This document shows, in pieces, positions 1-5,740 of a DNA stretch of 9,549 bases. Source of the stretch: Lachnospiraceae bacterium (GTDB lineage Bacteria > Bacillota > Clostridia > Lachnospirales > Lachnospiraceae); contig JAAVAG010000086.1 of NCBI GenBank assembly GCA_014804185.1, positions 1 through 9,549 of the forward strand, written 5' to 3'. Every line of letters begins with the position of its first letter. Position 1 is the stretch's first letter. The notes under the pieces were generated by a model that saw only the letters and a program-made list of their open reading frames with translations, made no database searches and was not told where the DNA came from. Position numbers and translations under genes: made by a program.

Positions 1-98
1 CCGCCCGCATGGTGCAGGGCACGGCAGAGGCGCAGGAGACACAGATCCGGTCCGTATTGGCCTCTCTTACCGCTTCTCTTCCTGAAAATAATCTCTGA
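1..98 (+). CDS. 3' end of an unidentified gene (partial)
   Basis: The plus strand reads open in the frame starting at base 3 and stops with TGA at 96-98. The last residues read ...MVQGTAEAQETQIRSVLAS, then end in PENNL. The codons of the first twenty residues mostly end in G or C, as in the neighbouring genes, and the peptide looks like an amphipathic helical C-terminus, which suggests real coding. The family cannot be recognised from about 31 residues. It would converge on, and overlap by about 32 bases, the 3' end of the metallophosphoesterase gene. No hairpin terminator is visible between the two. The opposite strand is also open over bases 1-66 but shows no start signal, so the plus-strand reading is preferred with modest confidence. 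Confidence 0.4.
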   Translation, partial: ARMVQGTAEAQETQIRSVLASLTASLPENNL

Positions 99-975
99 CA
101 GGATAGGGACCGGCCATCAGTTCCCTCCCCACATACAGAGTTCGGTCCGGCCGTGTCAGGGTGCTCCATTTCACCAGTGACAGCGCGCCCCGCTCGATCT
201 CAATGGCGGTGATGCACCTTGGATGGACGCAGCTTCCGTCGTTGGCGTACAATCCCGCTCCGGGCGGCGGCAGCGCGGGCCTGTGCGTGTGTCCCGCGAT
301 CAGCATGATGCCCTGATCCTCCGCCCACCTGCTCAGCGCCCGCTCTCTGCTCTGCTTCCGGCGATAGTTTTTTGCCGTGCTGGTGGGATCCTGGACACCT
401 GTCAGTTCCAATCTTCTCCAGACATGTCTTACCAGAAATCTGGCCGCCGGCCAGAGCACATCATTCAGCAGTTCCCCCTGATGCCCATGGGTCAGAAGAA
501 TCTGATTCCCCGTTCCCCGCTGCGACAGCACGATGCCCTCCCTGACGGTCATATCGGGAAACAATTCTAAGCTGTCCTCCGTCATATCGCTGCGGCATAC
601 TCTGCAGCGCCGCATCAGATATTTCCTGCTTCGTTTCTTTTTGTCATGGTTTCCGAAGATCATATAAAACCTTCCTCTGCAGTACATCCGCGACATCATC
701 TCAAGCGCGTCACCATGCACCTGGAGGATATTCTCCAGCTTTCTGTTTTCCCAGAGTTCATCTCCGTCCCCAAGTTCAATATAAGTAAAGCCATTTCCGA
801 AATAATACCGCAGCGCGGCATAAAAAAGGGTCTGATTTCTCAAAAAATTATCTCCCCAGTTTCCCGCCCCTCTATGGCAGTCGCTCATAAGCACGATCCT
901 GTCAGTATTGTCAAAACAGATCTTTTCCGCTTTCTCGTATACATCCGTCAGCCGTTTTTCGGTAAGACACATCAT
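67..975 (-). CDS. Calcineurin-like metallophosphoesterase
   Basis: This 302-residue protein carries the complete metal-ligand set of the calcineurin-like phosphoesterase fold. I see D32-x-H34 (MSDCHRG), the GD motif near 69-72 (ELGDGDELWEN), GNHD at 108-111, the THGH motif with H163 and H165, and GHTHRP with H229 and H231. The order and spacing resemble LpxH-like and other small metallophosphoesterases that bind two Mn2+ or Fe2+/Zn2+ ions and cleave phosphodiesters or pyrophosphates. The substrate cannot be deduced; a Gram-positive cell makes no lipid A, so true LpxH activity is unlikely. There is no signal peptide or membrane segment, so it is probably cytosolic. The start ATG overlaps the stop of the DUF4474 gene as ATGA, and GAAAGGGG lies 5 bases upstream, so translation is coupled. 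A second ATG follows directly. The family is certain, the function is open. Confidence 0.9.
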   Translation of the reverse strand: MMCLTEKRLTDVYEKAEKICFDNTDRIVLMSDCHRGAGNWGDNFLRNQTLFYAALRYYFGNGFTYIELGDGDELWENRKLENILQVHGDALEMMSRMYCRGRFYMIFGNHDKKKRSRKYLMRRCRVCRSDMTEDSLELFPDMTVREGIVLSQRGTGNQILLTHGHQGELLNDVLWPAARFLVRHVWRRLELTGVQDPTSTAKNYRRKQSRERALSRWAEDQGIMLIAGHTHRPALPPPGAGLYANDGSCVHPRCITAIEIERGALSLVKWSTLTRPDRTLYVGRELMAGPYPVRDYFQEEKR

Positions 976-1901
976 CCCTGCCCCTTTCTGCGCATACGCC
1001 TCTGGGCCGCGCGCAGGCTTTTACTCCTGCCCACACAGATCATGGCCCGGTACAGCCGCGGAAAACACATGCCTATATAGTCTATCCGGTCAATGCCGCA
1101 CGTAAAGCAAGATGTAAATTTCCGATAGAGCCTGCAGTTACACCTGTTGATCCACTGCACAAGGACAATATGAATTTTGAGATGCCTGGGCTGTCTCGTG
1201 CGAGGACTGCCAAAGACAATGCTGACCTTCGTCCCCTCTATGCGGATTTCTTCTCCTCTGTATCCGGCCCGCCGCAGTCCCTCCACAAAGGCCGCACACA
1301 TTTGATTATTGGGAAATGACACGCCAAGTTCCATGGAAAGCCGGTCTGCATGGGAAAATTCACCTAACAGAAAACCGGTCAGCCACCAGTGGACTCCTCT
1401 GCGCTCCAGGATCACATTTCCGTCCCTGCGCAGCCGAAATTCCATAGGCAGACATTCCCGGTCGCTCACACTTTCATAAAACAGATCCTCCGGCCGCTTT
1501 CCGCTCTCCGGCGGCTCGTTTGACACATACAGCCCCATCTCGGCTCCGGTGGCCGTTCCATACTGGCCTTTCCAGAATTCCATCAGATACTGCCGCTTTC
1601 CACAGGTAAAATACACCGGCTCACTGTGGATCACGATACCCGCCAGGGGAGCATGCTCATCATAAAAACGGCAGTATCCCGTCTCCCGCTGCCATGGATG
1701 CATCCGGGAATAAAAGATGTCGGAACACGAATCATAGGCAAAGCCGAATGGCTCCAGCGCCGCGTTCAGATCATGGCATTTTTGTTCCCGGCTCCGCCTG
1801 CATACTTTTCTCCTGGCCTTTCGGCAGCGCAGCGCGCAGCAGATGAGCAGTACCGCGAGAATGACAAGAAGCGCCGCAAGTACAATCAGAACATATTTCA
1901 C
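972..1901 (-). CDS. DUF4474-type membrane-anchored protein
   Basis: This 309-residue protein starts with one hydrophobic helix (about residues 3-23), followed by a strongly basic stretch (RCRKARRK..RR), so it should sit in the membrane with a cytosolic soluble part. Residues about 52-128 contain the block that I associate with Firmicute DUF4474 proteins: FAYDSCSDIFYS, HPWQRETGYCRFYDE, and EFWKGQYGTATGAEMGLY. The rest is less familiar. The C-terminus (about 240-309) is basic and has scattered cysteines (C254, C256, C265, C268). The start is a GTG preceded by AAAGGAAA about 8 bases upstream. Its stop overlaps the metallophosphoesterase start, and it lies 40 bases after the Fur-family gene in the same direction. 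The domain family has no established function known to me. The assignment rests on recognising the motif block without a search. Confidence 0.75.
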   Translation of the reverse strand: MKYVLIVLAALLVILAVLLICCALRCRKARRKVCRRSREQKCHDLNAALEPFGFAYDSCSDIFYSRMHPWQRETGYCRFYDEHAPLAGIVIHSEPVYFTCGKRQYLMEFWKGQYGTATGAEMGLYVSNEPPESGKRPEDLFYESVSDRECLPMEFRLRRDGNVILERRGVHWWLTGFLLGEFSHADRLSMELGVSFPNNQMCAAFVEGLRRAGYRGEEIRIEGTKVSIVFGSPRTRQPRHLKIHIVLVQWINRCNCRLYRKFTSCFTCGIDRIDYIGMCFPRLYRAMICVGRSKSLRAAQRRMRRKGQG

Positions 1902-1941
1902 AGCAAATTTCCTTTCAGGTCTTTTGCTATATTATATGCCT

Positions 1942-2436
1942 TTATGCCTGATTTCGACACTCTTCTTTCTCGCAGACGCACGGCTTTATGGCGATGGACA
2001 CAATTTTCTGATTCTCCAGATATCCGCAGGCGCTCAGTCCCGCCCTGACAACGGCATTCCAGTTTTTCGCCGAGAGATGGTAAACCGTATCGTCGTCCAG
2101 CACCACGATGCAGGCATCCTCCATGCCGCACTGCTCGGAATATGCGACCTTGTACATGTTTTTCCTGCTTATGGCGCCGATTTCCTCCAATACATTCACC
2201 ATCCGATAGACCGTGGCTGCCCCGATCCCCTGGTCCACCTTTGCCGCCTTATAAAAAATCTCTTTACAGCTGGAACACTCGCTCTCCAGAATAATATCGA
2301 GCAGAGTCATCCGCTGTTTTGTGATCCTGCAGCCCCGCTCTTTCAGCTTTTCGACAATCAGTTCTCTCTGCATCTGTGTTCTTCGATAGCTTCTGGCATC
2401 CGATGCCTTTCGATCTTCTTTGTTATATACCGCCAT
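1942..2436 (-). CDS. Fur-family transcriptional regulator, Cys-rich and His-poor
   Basis: This 164-residue protein has the Fur-type winged helix: CRITKQRMTLLDIIL at about 36-50, then GIGAATVYRMVNVLEEIGAI at about 70-89, matching the recognition-helix signature of Fur/PerR/Zur. The usual metal-binding features are largely missing. There is no HHDH-type motif, only one histidine (H120), and nine cysteines: C36, C54, C57, C103, C109, C137, C153, C155, C160. C54 and C57 lie where Fur has its first histidine ligands. The start was set at 2436 because AAGGAG (2443-2448) sits 6 bases upstream; an ATG at 2469 has no such site. The gene follows the feo genes after a hairpin and precedes DUF4474 by 40 bases. 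By family it should be a metal- or redox-responsive DNA-binding repressor, but which signal it senses is inference only. Confidence 0.85.
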   Translation of the reverse strand: MAVYNKEDRKASDARSYRRTQMQRELIVEKLKERGCRITKQRMTLLDIILESECSSCKEIFYKAAKVDQGIGAATVYRMVNVLEEIGAISRKNMYKVAYSEQCGMEDACIVVLDDDTVYHLSAKNWNAVVRAGLSACGYLENQKIVSIAIKPCVCEKEECRNQA

Positions 2437-2442
2437 CCTGAT

Positions 2443-2448
2443 CTCCTT
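2443..2448 (-). promoter_or_regulatory. Shine-Dalgarno site of the Fur-family gene
   Basis: AAGGAG on the minus strand lies 6 bases before the ATG at 2436. It decides for this start over the in-frame ATG at 2469, which would add 11 residues. Confidence 0.8.
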
Positions 2449-2472
2449 TCTGAAAACGGCCATAAACATGCA

Positions 2473-2504
2473 GGGGACACCATGTCTCCCGCCACAGTGT
2501 CCCC
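2473..2504 (-). terminator. Intergenic hairpin between feo genes and Fur-family gene
   Basis: A perfect 8-bp inverted repeat (GGGGACAC / GTGTCCCC) extends to 12 bp with two G-T pairs and closes an 8-base loop. It begins 9 bases after the stop of the small Cys-rich gene and ends about 25 bases before the Shine-Dalgarno site of the Fur-family gene. On the minus strand it is followed by TGCATGTTTATGG, not by a clean U-tract. It may therefore be a leaky terminator, an mRNA-processing or stabilising element, or an attenuator, and not a full stop. The structure is directly visible; its role is inferred. Confidence 0.55.
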
Positions 2505-2512
2505 CGCTTCTT

Positions 2513-2653
2513 TTAATGGCAGCAATGCCCCGGACAGTTCTTGCAGTCCATTCCGCACTGAAGAGATTTGCCGTTTTTCTTATCTCTCACCATGCTCCTG
2601 ATCACCAATGCTATGATTGCCGCCAGAATTACTCCCACGACCAGAGTTCCCAT
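2513..2653 (-). CDS. FeoB-associated Cys-rich membrane protein
   Basis: This 46-residue protein begins MGTLVVGVILAAIIALVI, a single membrane helix, followed by the basic RSMVRDKKNGK and a cysteine-rich tail (QCGMDCKNCPGHCCH) with five cysteines and two histidines. The layout matches the FeoB-associated Cys-rich mini-proteins found directly downstream of feoB in many Firmicutes, which are thought to help Fe2+ transport, perhaps in the place taken by FeoC elsewhere. It lies 57 bases after feoB on the same strand. The start is slightly uncertain: GGAAAGGG lies about 12 bases before the ATG, farther than usual, and a GTG three codons upstream would be too close to it. Metal binding by the cysteine tail is inference. 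Confidence 0.85.
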   Translation of the reverse strand: MGTLVVGVILAAIIALVIRSMVRDKKNGKSLQCGMDCKNCPGHCCH

Positions 2654-2676
2654 CTGTATCACCAACCCTTTCCTGT

Positions 2677-2714
2677 CCTGTTTATGATCTCTCTTTATGA
2701 TCTCTCTTTATCAT
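2677..2714. repeat. Tandem 13-bp repeat at the feoB 3' end
   Basis: CTCTCTTTATGAT (2689-2701) is followed directly by CTCTCTTTATCAT (2702-2714), and a partial third copy (CCTGTTTATGAT, 2677-2688) precedes them. On the minus strand the array begins at the feoB stop, where it provides TGA followed in frame by TAA, and it fills half of the gap to the next gene. It looks like slippage or duplication; no function is evident. Confidence 0.8.
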
Positions 2715-4894
2715 GCTCTCATTTTTTTCACGGGAATCCTGACATCCAGCTTACTGCTCTCCTTATACGGCCGCAGCAGCAGATACAGGAAACCGATCAC
2801 CAGCAGGAACGCTGCCACAGTCCAGATTCCGAATACGCCTGTTGTCACCAGCGTGCCGATCTGGTAAATGCACAGAGACACAACATAAGCCAGCAGGCAC
2901 TGATAGCCGATGGCAAACCAGAACCATTTGATATTGTTCATCTCTCTCTTGATCGCGCCCATAGCCGCGAAGCAGGGTGCGCACAGCAGGTTGAATACCA
3001 GGAAAGAGTATGCCGCCACAGCGGTCATGCTGCCCGCAAGCGATCCCCAATATTCCGCTCCGTCCTCGGCCACCTCGGCAAAGCCGAACAGAATACCGAA
3101 CGTGCTCACCACATTTTCCTTTGCAACCAGTCCGGTGATCGCCGCCACAGCGGATTTCCAGTCTCCCCATCCCAGAGGAATAAAGATCCAGCTGAACAGG
3201 CTGCCGATACCGGCCAGAATGCTGTGATCGATCTCCATATCATCCAGCATCCGGAACGAACCGTCCACCCAGCCAAAATAGGTGGTAAACCACACAAAAA
3301 TGGTAGAGAGCAGAATAACCGTACCCGCCTTTTTAATGAACGACCAGCCTCTCTCCCACATGCTCCTCAGGATGCTTCCTACAGTGGGCATATGGTAAGC
3401 CGGAAGTTCCATGACAAAGGGAGCAGGATCTCCCGCAAACATCTTCGTCTTCTTCAATATAATGCCCGAACATACAATAGCGGCAATACCTACCAGCCAT
3501 GCGCTGTAGGAGACCCACCATGCATTGTCAAACAGCGCTCCTGCGATCAGGGCGATAATAGGAAGCTTTGCTCCGCAGGGAATGAACGTGGTGGTCATGA
3601 TGGTCATCTTTCTGTCACGGTCATTCTCAATGGTGCGGGAGGCCATTACGCCCGGCACGCCGCAGCCTGTGCCGATCAGCATGGGAATAAAGGATTTCCC
3701 GGACAGACCGAACTTACGGAAGATACGGTCCATGATGAACGCCACTCTCGCCATATAACCGCACGACTCCAGAAATGCCAGGAAGATAAACAGCACCAGC
3801 ATCTGCGGTACAAATCCCAGAACGGCTCCCACGCCTGCCACAATTCCGTCTATAATCAGCCCTGACAGCCAGTCTGCACATCCGACCGCCTCCAGTCCGC
3901 CGCCGATCAGATCCGGAATACCGGGAACTTCCAGACCAAACAGGCTCCAGCCCTCTCCGAACACGCCGTCGTTCACCCAGTCCGTCACCCATCCGCCTAC
4001 CGTAGTGACAGAAATGAAATACACGATAAACATCACCACCGCAAAAATCGGCAGTGCCAGCCACCTGTTGGTGACAATTTTGTCAATGCGGTCGGAAACC
4101 GTCATTTTTTCTTTGCTTCCCTTAGTATAACACTCTTTGATGATTGTGGAAATAAAAACATATCTCTCATTGGTAATAATACTCTCCGTATCATCGTCCA
4201 TGCTCTCTTCCAGATACTTGATCTGCCCGGATACATCCGGCGCATTTTTCATCTGTTCCTGGATCTTGTCGTCCTTTTCCAGCAGCTTGATGGCAAAAAA
4301 GCGTTTCTGTTCCTGCGAAACAATCCCCTCCAGCTTATCCTCCACCTGAGTGATCACGCTCTCCACTTCCGGCGCAAACCTATGTACCGGCACCGCCGCA
4401 TTCTTTTTCTGTGCCAGGGCAACCGCCTTTTCGGCAGCTTTCTGTACGCCCGTCCCTTTCAGTGCGGATATTTCTATCACCTCGCACCCAAGTTTCTGTG
4501 AAAGCTTATCTATATGAACCGTATCCCCGTTTTTCTGGACAAGGTCCATCATGTTTACCGCCATAACCACCGGGATACCCAGTTCCATCAGCTGCGTGGA
4601 CAAATACAGATTTCTCTCAATATTGGTTCCGTCCACAATATTCAGAATTGCATCGGGACGCTCCGTGATCAGATAGTTCCTCGCCACCACTTCCTCAAGA
4701 GTGTAAGGGGAGAGAGAATAAATTCCCGGAAGATCCATAATCACGACGTCCCTGTGTCCTTTCAGCTTGCCTTCCTTTTTCTCCACTGTTACGCCCGGCC
4801 AGTTTCCCACGAACTGATTAGAGCCCGTCAGCGCATTGAACAACGTTGTTTTTCCGCTGTTCGGATTTCCTGCTAATGCTATTTTGATCGACAT
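2711..4894 (-). CDS. feoB: Ferrous iron transport protein B
   Basis: FeoB is the membrane GTPase that imports Fe2+. This 727-residue copy is complete. The N-terminal G domain has G1 GNPNSGKT (9-16), the switch region NWPGVTVEKK (31-40), G3 DLPG (54-57), G4 NMMD (114-117) and a G5-like SALKG (143-147). A helical GDI-type spacer covers about 170-270. The membrane part starts near 278 and includes the conserved ESCGYMAR (376-383), GTGCGVPG (408-415), CGAKLP (440-445) and CAPC (638-641), the last two within repeated Gate-like segments. The length is close to that of full FeoB proteins, with no Cys-rich C-terminal extension; that role may fall to the small protein downstream. AGAGGT lies 5 bases before the ATG. 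A likely second promoter with an operator-like site lies between feoA and feoB. Confidence 0.97.
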   Translation of the reverse strand: MSIKIALAGNPNSGKTTLFNALTGSNQFVGNWPGVTVEKKEGKLKGHRDVVIMDLPGIYSLSPYTLEEVVARNYLITERPDAILNIVDGTNIERNLYLSTQLMELGIPVVMAVNMMDLVQKNGDTVHIDKLSQKLGCEVIEISALKGTGVQKAAEKAVALAQKKNAAVPVHRFAPEVESVITQVEDKLEGIVSQEQKRFFAIKLLEKDDKIQEQMKNAPDVSGQIKYLEESMDDDTESIITNERYVFISTIIKECYTKGSKEKMTVSDRIDKIVTNRWLALPIFAVVMFIVYFISVTTVGGWVTDWVNDGVFGEGWSLFGLEVPGIPDLIGGGLEAVGCADWLSGLIIDGIVAGVGAVLGFVPQMLVLFIFLAFLESCGYMARVAFIMDRIFRKFGLSGKSFIPMLIGTGCGVPGVMASRTIENDRDRKMTIMTTTFIPCGAKLPIIALIAGALFDNAWWVSYSAWLVGIAAIVCSGIILKKTKMFAGDPAPFVMELPAYHMPTVGSILRSMWERGWSFIKKAGTVILLSTIFVWFTTYFGWVDGSFRMLDDMEIDHSILAGIGSLFSWIFIPLGWGDWKSAVAAITGLVAKENVVSTFGILFGFAEVAEDGAEYWGSLAGSMTAVAAYSFLVFNLLCAPCFAAMGAIKREMNNIKWFWFAIGYQCLLAYVVSLCIYQIGTLVTTGVFGIWTVAAFLLVIGFLYLLLRPYKESSKLDVRIPVKKMRA

Positions 4895-4962
4895 ATGTTA
4901 CCTCTTTTCTGCCTGAAAGCAAATTTTAAGTACTTGTTCCCTTTTATTAGTTAAAACTCATA

Positions 4963-4991
4963 TTTATTAGTCTTTGCTAACTCATTGTCAA
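4963..4991 (-). promoter_or_regulatory. Probable internal promoter before feoB
   Basis: On the minus strand a perfect -35 TTGACA (4986-4991) is followed after 17 bases by AATAAA (4963-4968), a 4-of-6 match to the -10 consensus. It begins just 6 bases after the feoA stop and would give feoB a leader of about 60 bases. The -10 is weak, so this may be a second, regulated promoter or a chance match in AT-rich DNA. Confidence 0.5.
4966..4981. promoter_or_regulatory. Operator-like inverted repeat before feoB
   Basis: ATTAGTCTTTGCTAAC has arms ATTAG and CTAAC separated by 6 bases, the same layout as the palindrome in the main feo promoter (GTTAG-N6-CTAAC). It lies between the -35 and -10 of the probable feoB promoter. 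A further TTATTAGTT half-site cluster is at 4944-4952. DtxR/MntR-type repressors bind AT-rich dyads of this general size, and the divergent DtxR-type gene is the natural candidate. Binding is inferred. Confidence 0.5.
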
Positions 4992-4997
4992 AAAAAA

Positions 4998-5219
4998 TTA
5001 TTCCACCTCTATCATTTCCGCATCCGCTTTCCTGAGAGACAATTCATAGCCCCTTACCGTCACTTCCACAGGATCTCCCAGAGGCGCCACCTTGCGCACA
5101 TATATTTCCACCCCTTTCGTGATCCCCATGTCCATGATCCGGCGCTTTACGGGCCCCTCCCCCGTCAACTTCGTCACTTTCACGGTATTCCCGCACTGCA
5201 CTTCCTTTAATGTCTTCAT
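4998..5219 (-). CDS. feoA: Ferrous iron transport protein A
   Basis: FeoA is a small cytosolic SH3-like protein that acts with FeoB in Fe2+ uptake. This copy has 73 residues, the usual length. It shows the family pattern: a first strand with TVKVTKLTGEGPVKRR, the central MDMGITKGVEIYV turn and strand, APLGDPVEVTVRGYELSLR, and a final strand ending ADAEMIEVE. The start is fixed by AAGGAG (5226-5231), 6 bases upstream, which overlaps the stop codon of the preceding FeoA-like gene; the gap between the two is only 10 bases, so they should be made together. After its stop come about 100 AT-rich bases with a probable promoter and operator, an unusual break inside a feoAB operon. Confidence 0.95.
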   Translation of the reverse strand: MKTLKEVQCGNTVKVTKLTGEGPVKRRIMDMGITKGVEIYVRKVAPLGDPVEVTVRGYELSLRKADAEMIEVE

Positions 5220-5229
5220 AGTCCGCTCC

Positions 5230-5442
5230 TTATCCTACCATAATTTTATTTGCCATATCCCTGCCGATTGCCACTCTCGATTCTTTGACATTCACGATCA
5301 TGTTTCCACCGGTTTCGGATATCACAGTAACCACTCCGCCAGCCACAAATCCGAGGTTTTCCAGAAACCGCCTGACCTCATCTTTGCCGCCCACTCTCTG
5401 TATCACATTTGGCTCCCCTGCTTTTACCATCGTCAAAGGCAT
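5230..5442 (-). CDS. FeoA-like protein (second FeoA, first gene of operon)
   Basis: This 70-residue protein belongs to the short FeoA-domain group that often precedes feoA and feoB in Lachnospiraceae. It begins MPLTMVKAGE, then reads NVIQRVGGKDEVRRFLENLG, FVAGGVVTVISETGGNMIV, and NVKESRVAIGRDMANKIMV: the same strand-turn-strand order as FeoA but with different sequence, so it is a distinct paralogue and not a recent duplicate. The start at 5442 was chosen because AGAGG ends 7 bases upstream; the ATG at 5445 is also possible, and longer forms reaching 5505 have no support. It is the first gene after the main feo promoter. Its role is presumably an interaction with FeoB that differs from that of canonical FeoA; this is inferred from domain and position. 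Confidence 0.92.
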   Translation of the reverse strand: MPLTMVKAGEPNVIQRVGGKDEVRRFLENLGFVAGGVVTVISETGGNMIVNVKESRVAIGRDMANKIMVG

Positions 5443-5496
5443 CATGCATCCTCTTCTTTCTGCTTTATTTTTCTTTTGATCCTGAAAACGGTTCTC

Positions 5497-5517
5497 ACTA
5501 ACCATTTCATAGTTAGT
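5497..5517. promoter_or_regulatory. Second dyad downstream of the feo -10 (possible operator)
   Basis: ACTAAC (5497-5502) and GTTAGT (5512-5517) are perfect inverted arms 9 bases apart. The right arm is shared with the 18-bp palindrome at 5511-5528, so the two dyads overlap. It would cover the transcription start region of feo. It could allow two repressor dimers to bind next to each other, or could simply be an early-leader hairpin. Role inferred. Confidence 0.4.
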
Positions 5518-5528
5518 ATATTCTAACT
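5511..5528. promoter_or_regulatory. 18-bp palindromic operator over the feo -10
   Basis: AGTTAGTATATTCTAACT has perfect 6-base arms around a near-symmetric 6-base centre. It covers the whole -10 box (5515-5520) and part of the spacer of the main feo promoter, the position expected of a repressor site. Its size and AT-rich dyad character fit DtxR/MntR-type repressors. The DtxR-type gene on the other side of this intergenic region is the likely regulator, but the Fur-family protein cannot be excluded. Confidence 0.65.
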
Positions 5529-5543
5529 TTTATTAGTTGTCAA
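5515..5543 (-). promoter_or_regulatory. Main feo operon promoter
   Basis: The minus strand has a perfect -35 TTGACA (5538-5543), a 17-base spacer, and the -10 TATACT (5515-5520, 5 of 6). The predicted start of transcription is near 5508, which leaves a leader of about 65 bases before the first gene. The -10 is inside the 18-bp palindrome. Confidence 0.85.
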
Positions 5544-5626
5544 CAACAAATTTGCATTTTTTCTATTTTCCTATCGTTTCTGCAGAATCCCATTGAACCG
5601 GCGAATGTGCAGCGCCGAACTGCGGC

Positions 5627-5655
5627 TTGTTTTTACCCCCTTTTTATGATATACT
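5627..5655 (+). promoter_or_regulatory. Promoter of the DtxR-type gene
   Basis: TTGTTT (5627-5632), a 17-base spacer, and an extended -10 TGATATACT (5647-5655) form a plausible sigma-A promoter on the plus strand. The leader would be about 79 bases. No copy of the GTTAG/CTAAC dyad is seen close to it, so strong autorepression through that motif is not indicated. Confidence 0.7.
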
Positions 5656-5740
5656 GAACATTGAAAATTCTGGAATTTGCCTGTTGCAGCCAGACTGCCG
5701 AAGGGCATTTGCCGCCAAACAGAAAGGTACGGTCATAGAT

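Noticed and set aside
2437..2469. Longer N-terminus for the Fur-type protein
   Set aside because: The ATG at 2469 has no ribosome-binding site and the extension would contain the true AAGGAG site of the start at 2436.
1843..2601. 252-codon open frame on the plus strand opposite the Fur-type gene
   Set aside because: It is a shadow of the conserved Fur-family gene and crosses the intergenic hairpin and the small Cys-rich gene; no start signal.
2420..3865. 481-codon open frame on the plus strand opposite feoB
   Set aside because: It is antisense to the conserved feoB gene, has no ribosome-binding site, and its composition (many His, Gln, Arg, no domain) is what a reversed FeoB frame gives.
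5446..5505. Longer N-terminus for the first FeoA-like protein
   Set aside because: The added 20 or so residues are encoded by the promoter-proximal leader next to the predicted transcription start and do not look like the FeoA family start.
5627..5740. 38-residue N-terminal extension of the DtxR-type protein
   Set aside because: The extension lies over the promoter -35/-10 region and the leader, and the family begins at SAENYLE just after the ATG at 5741.
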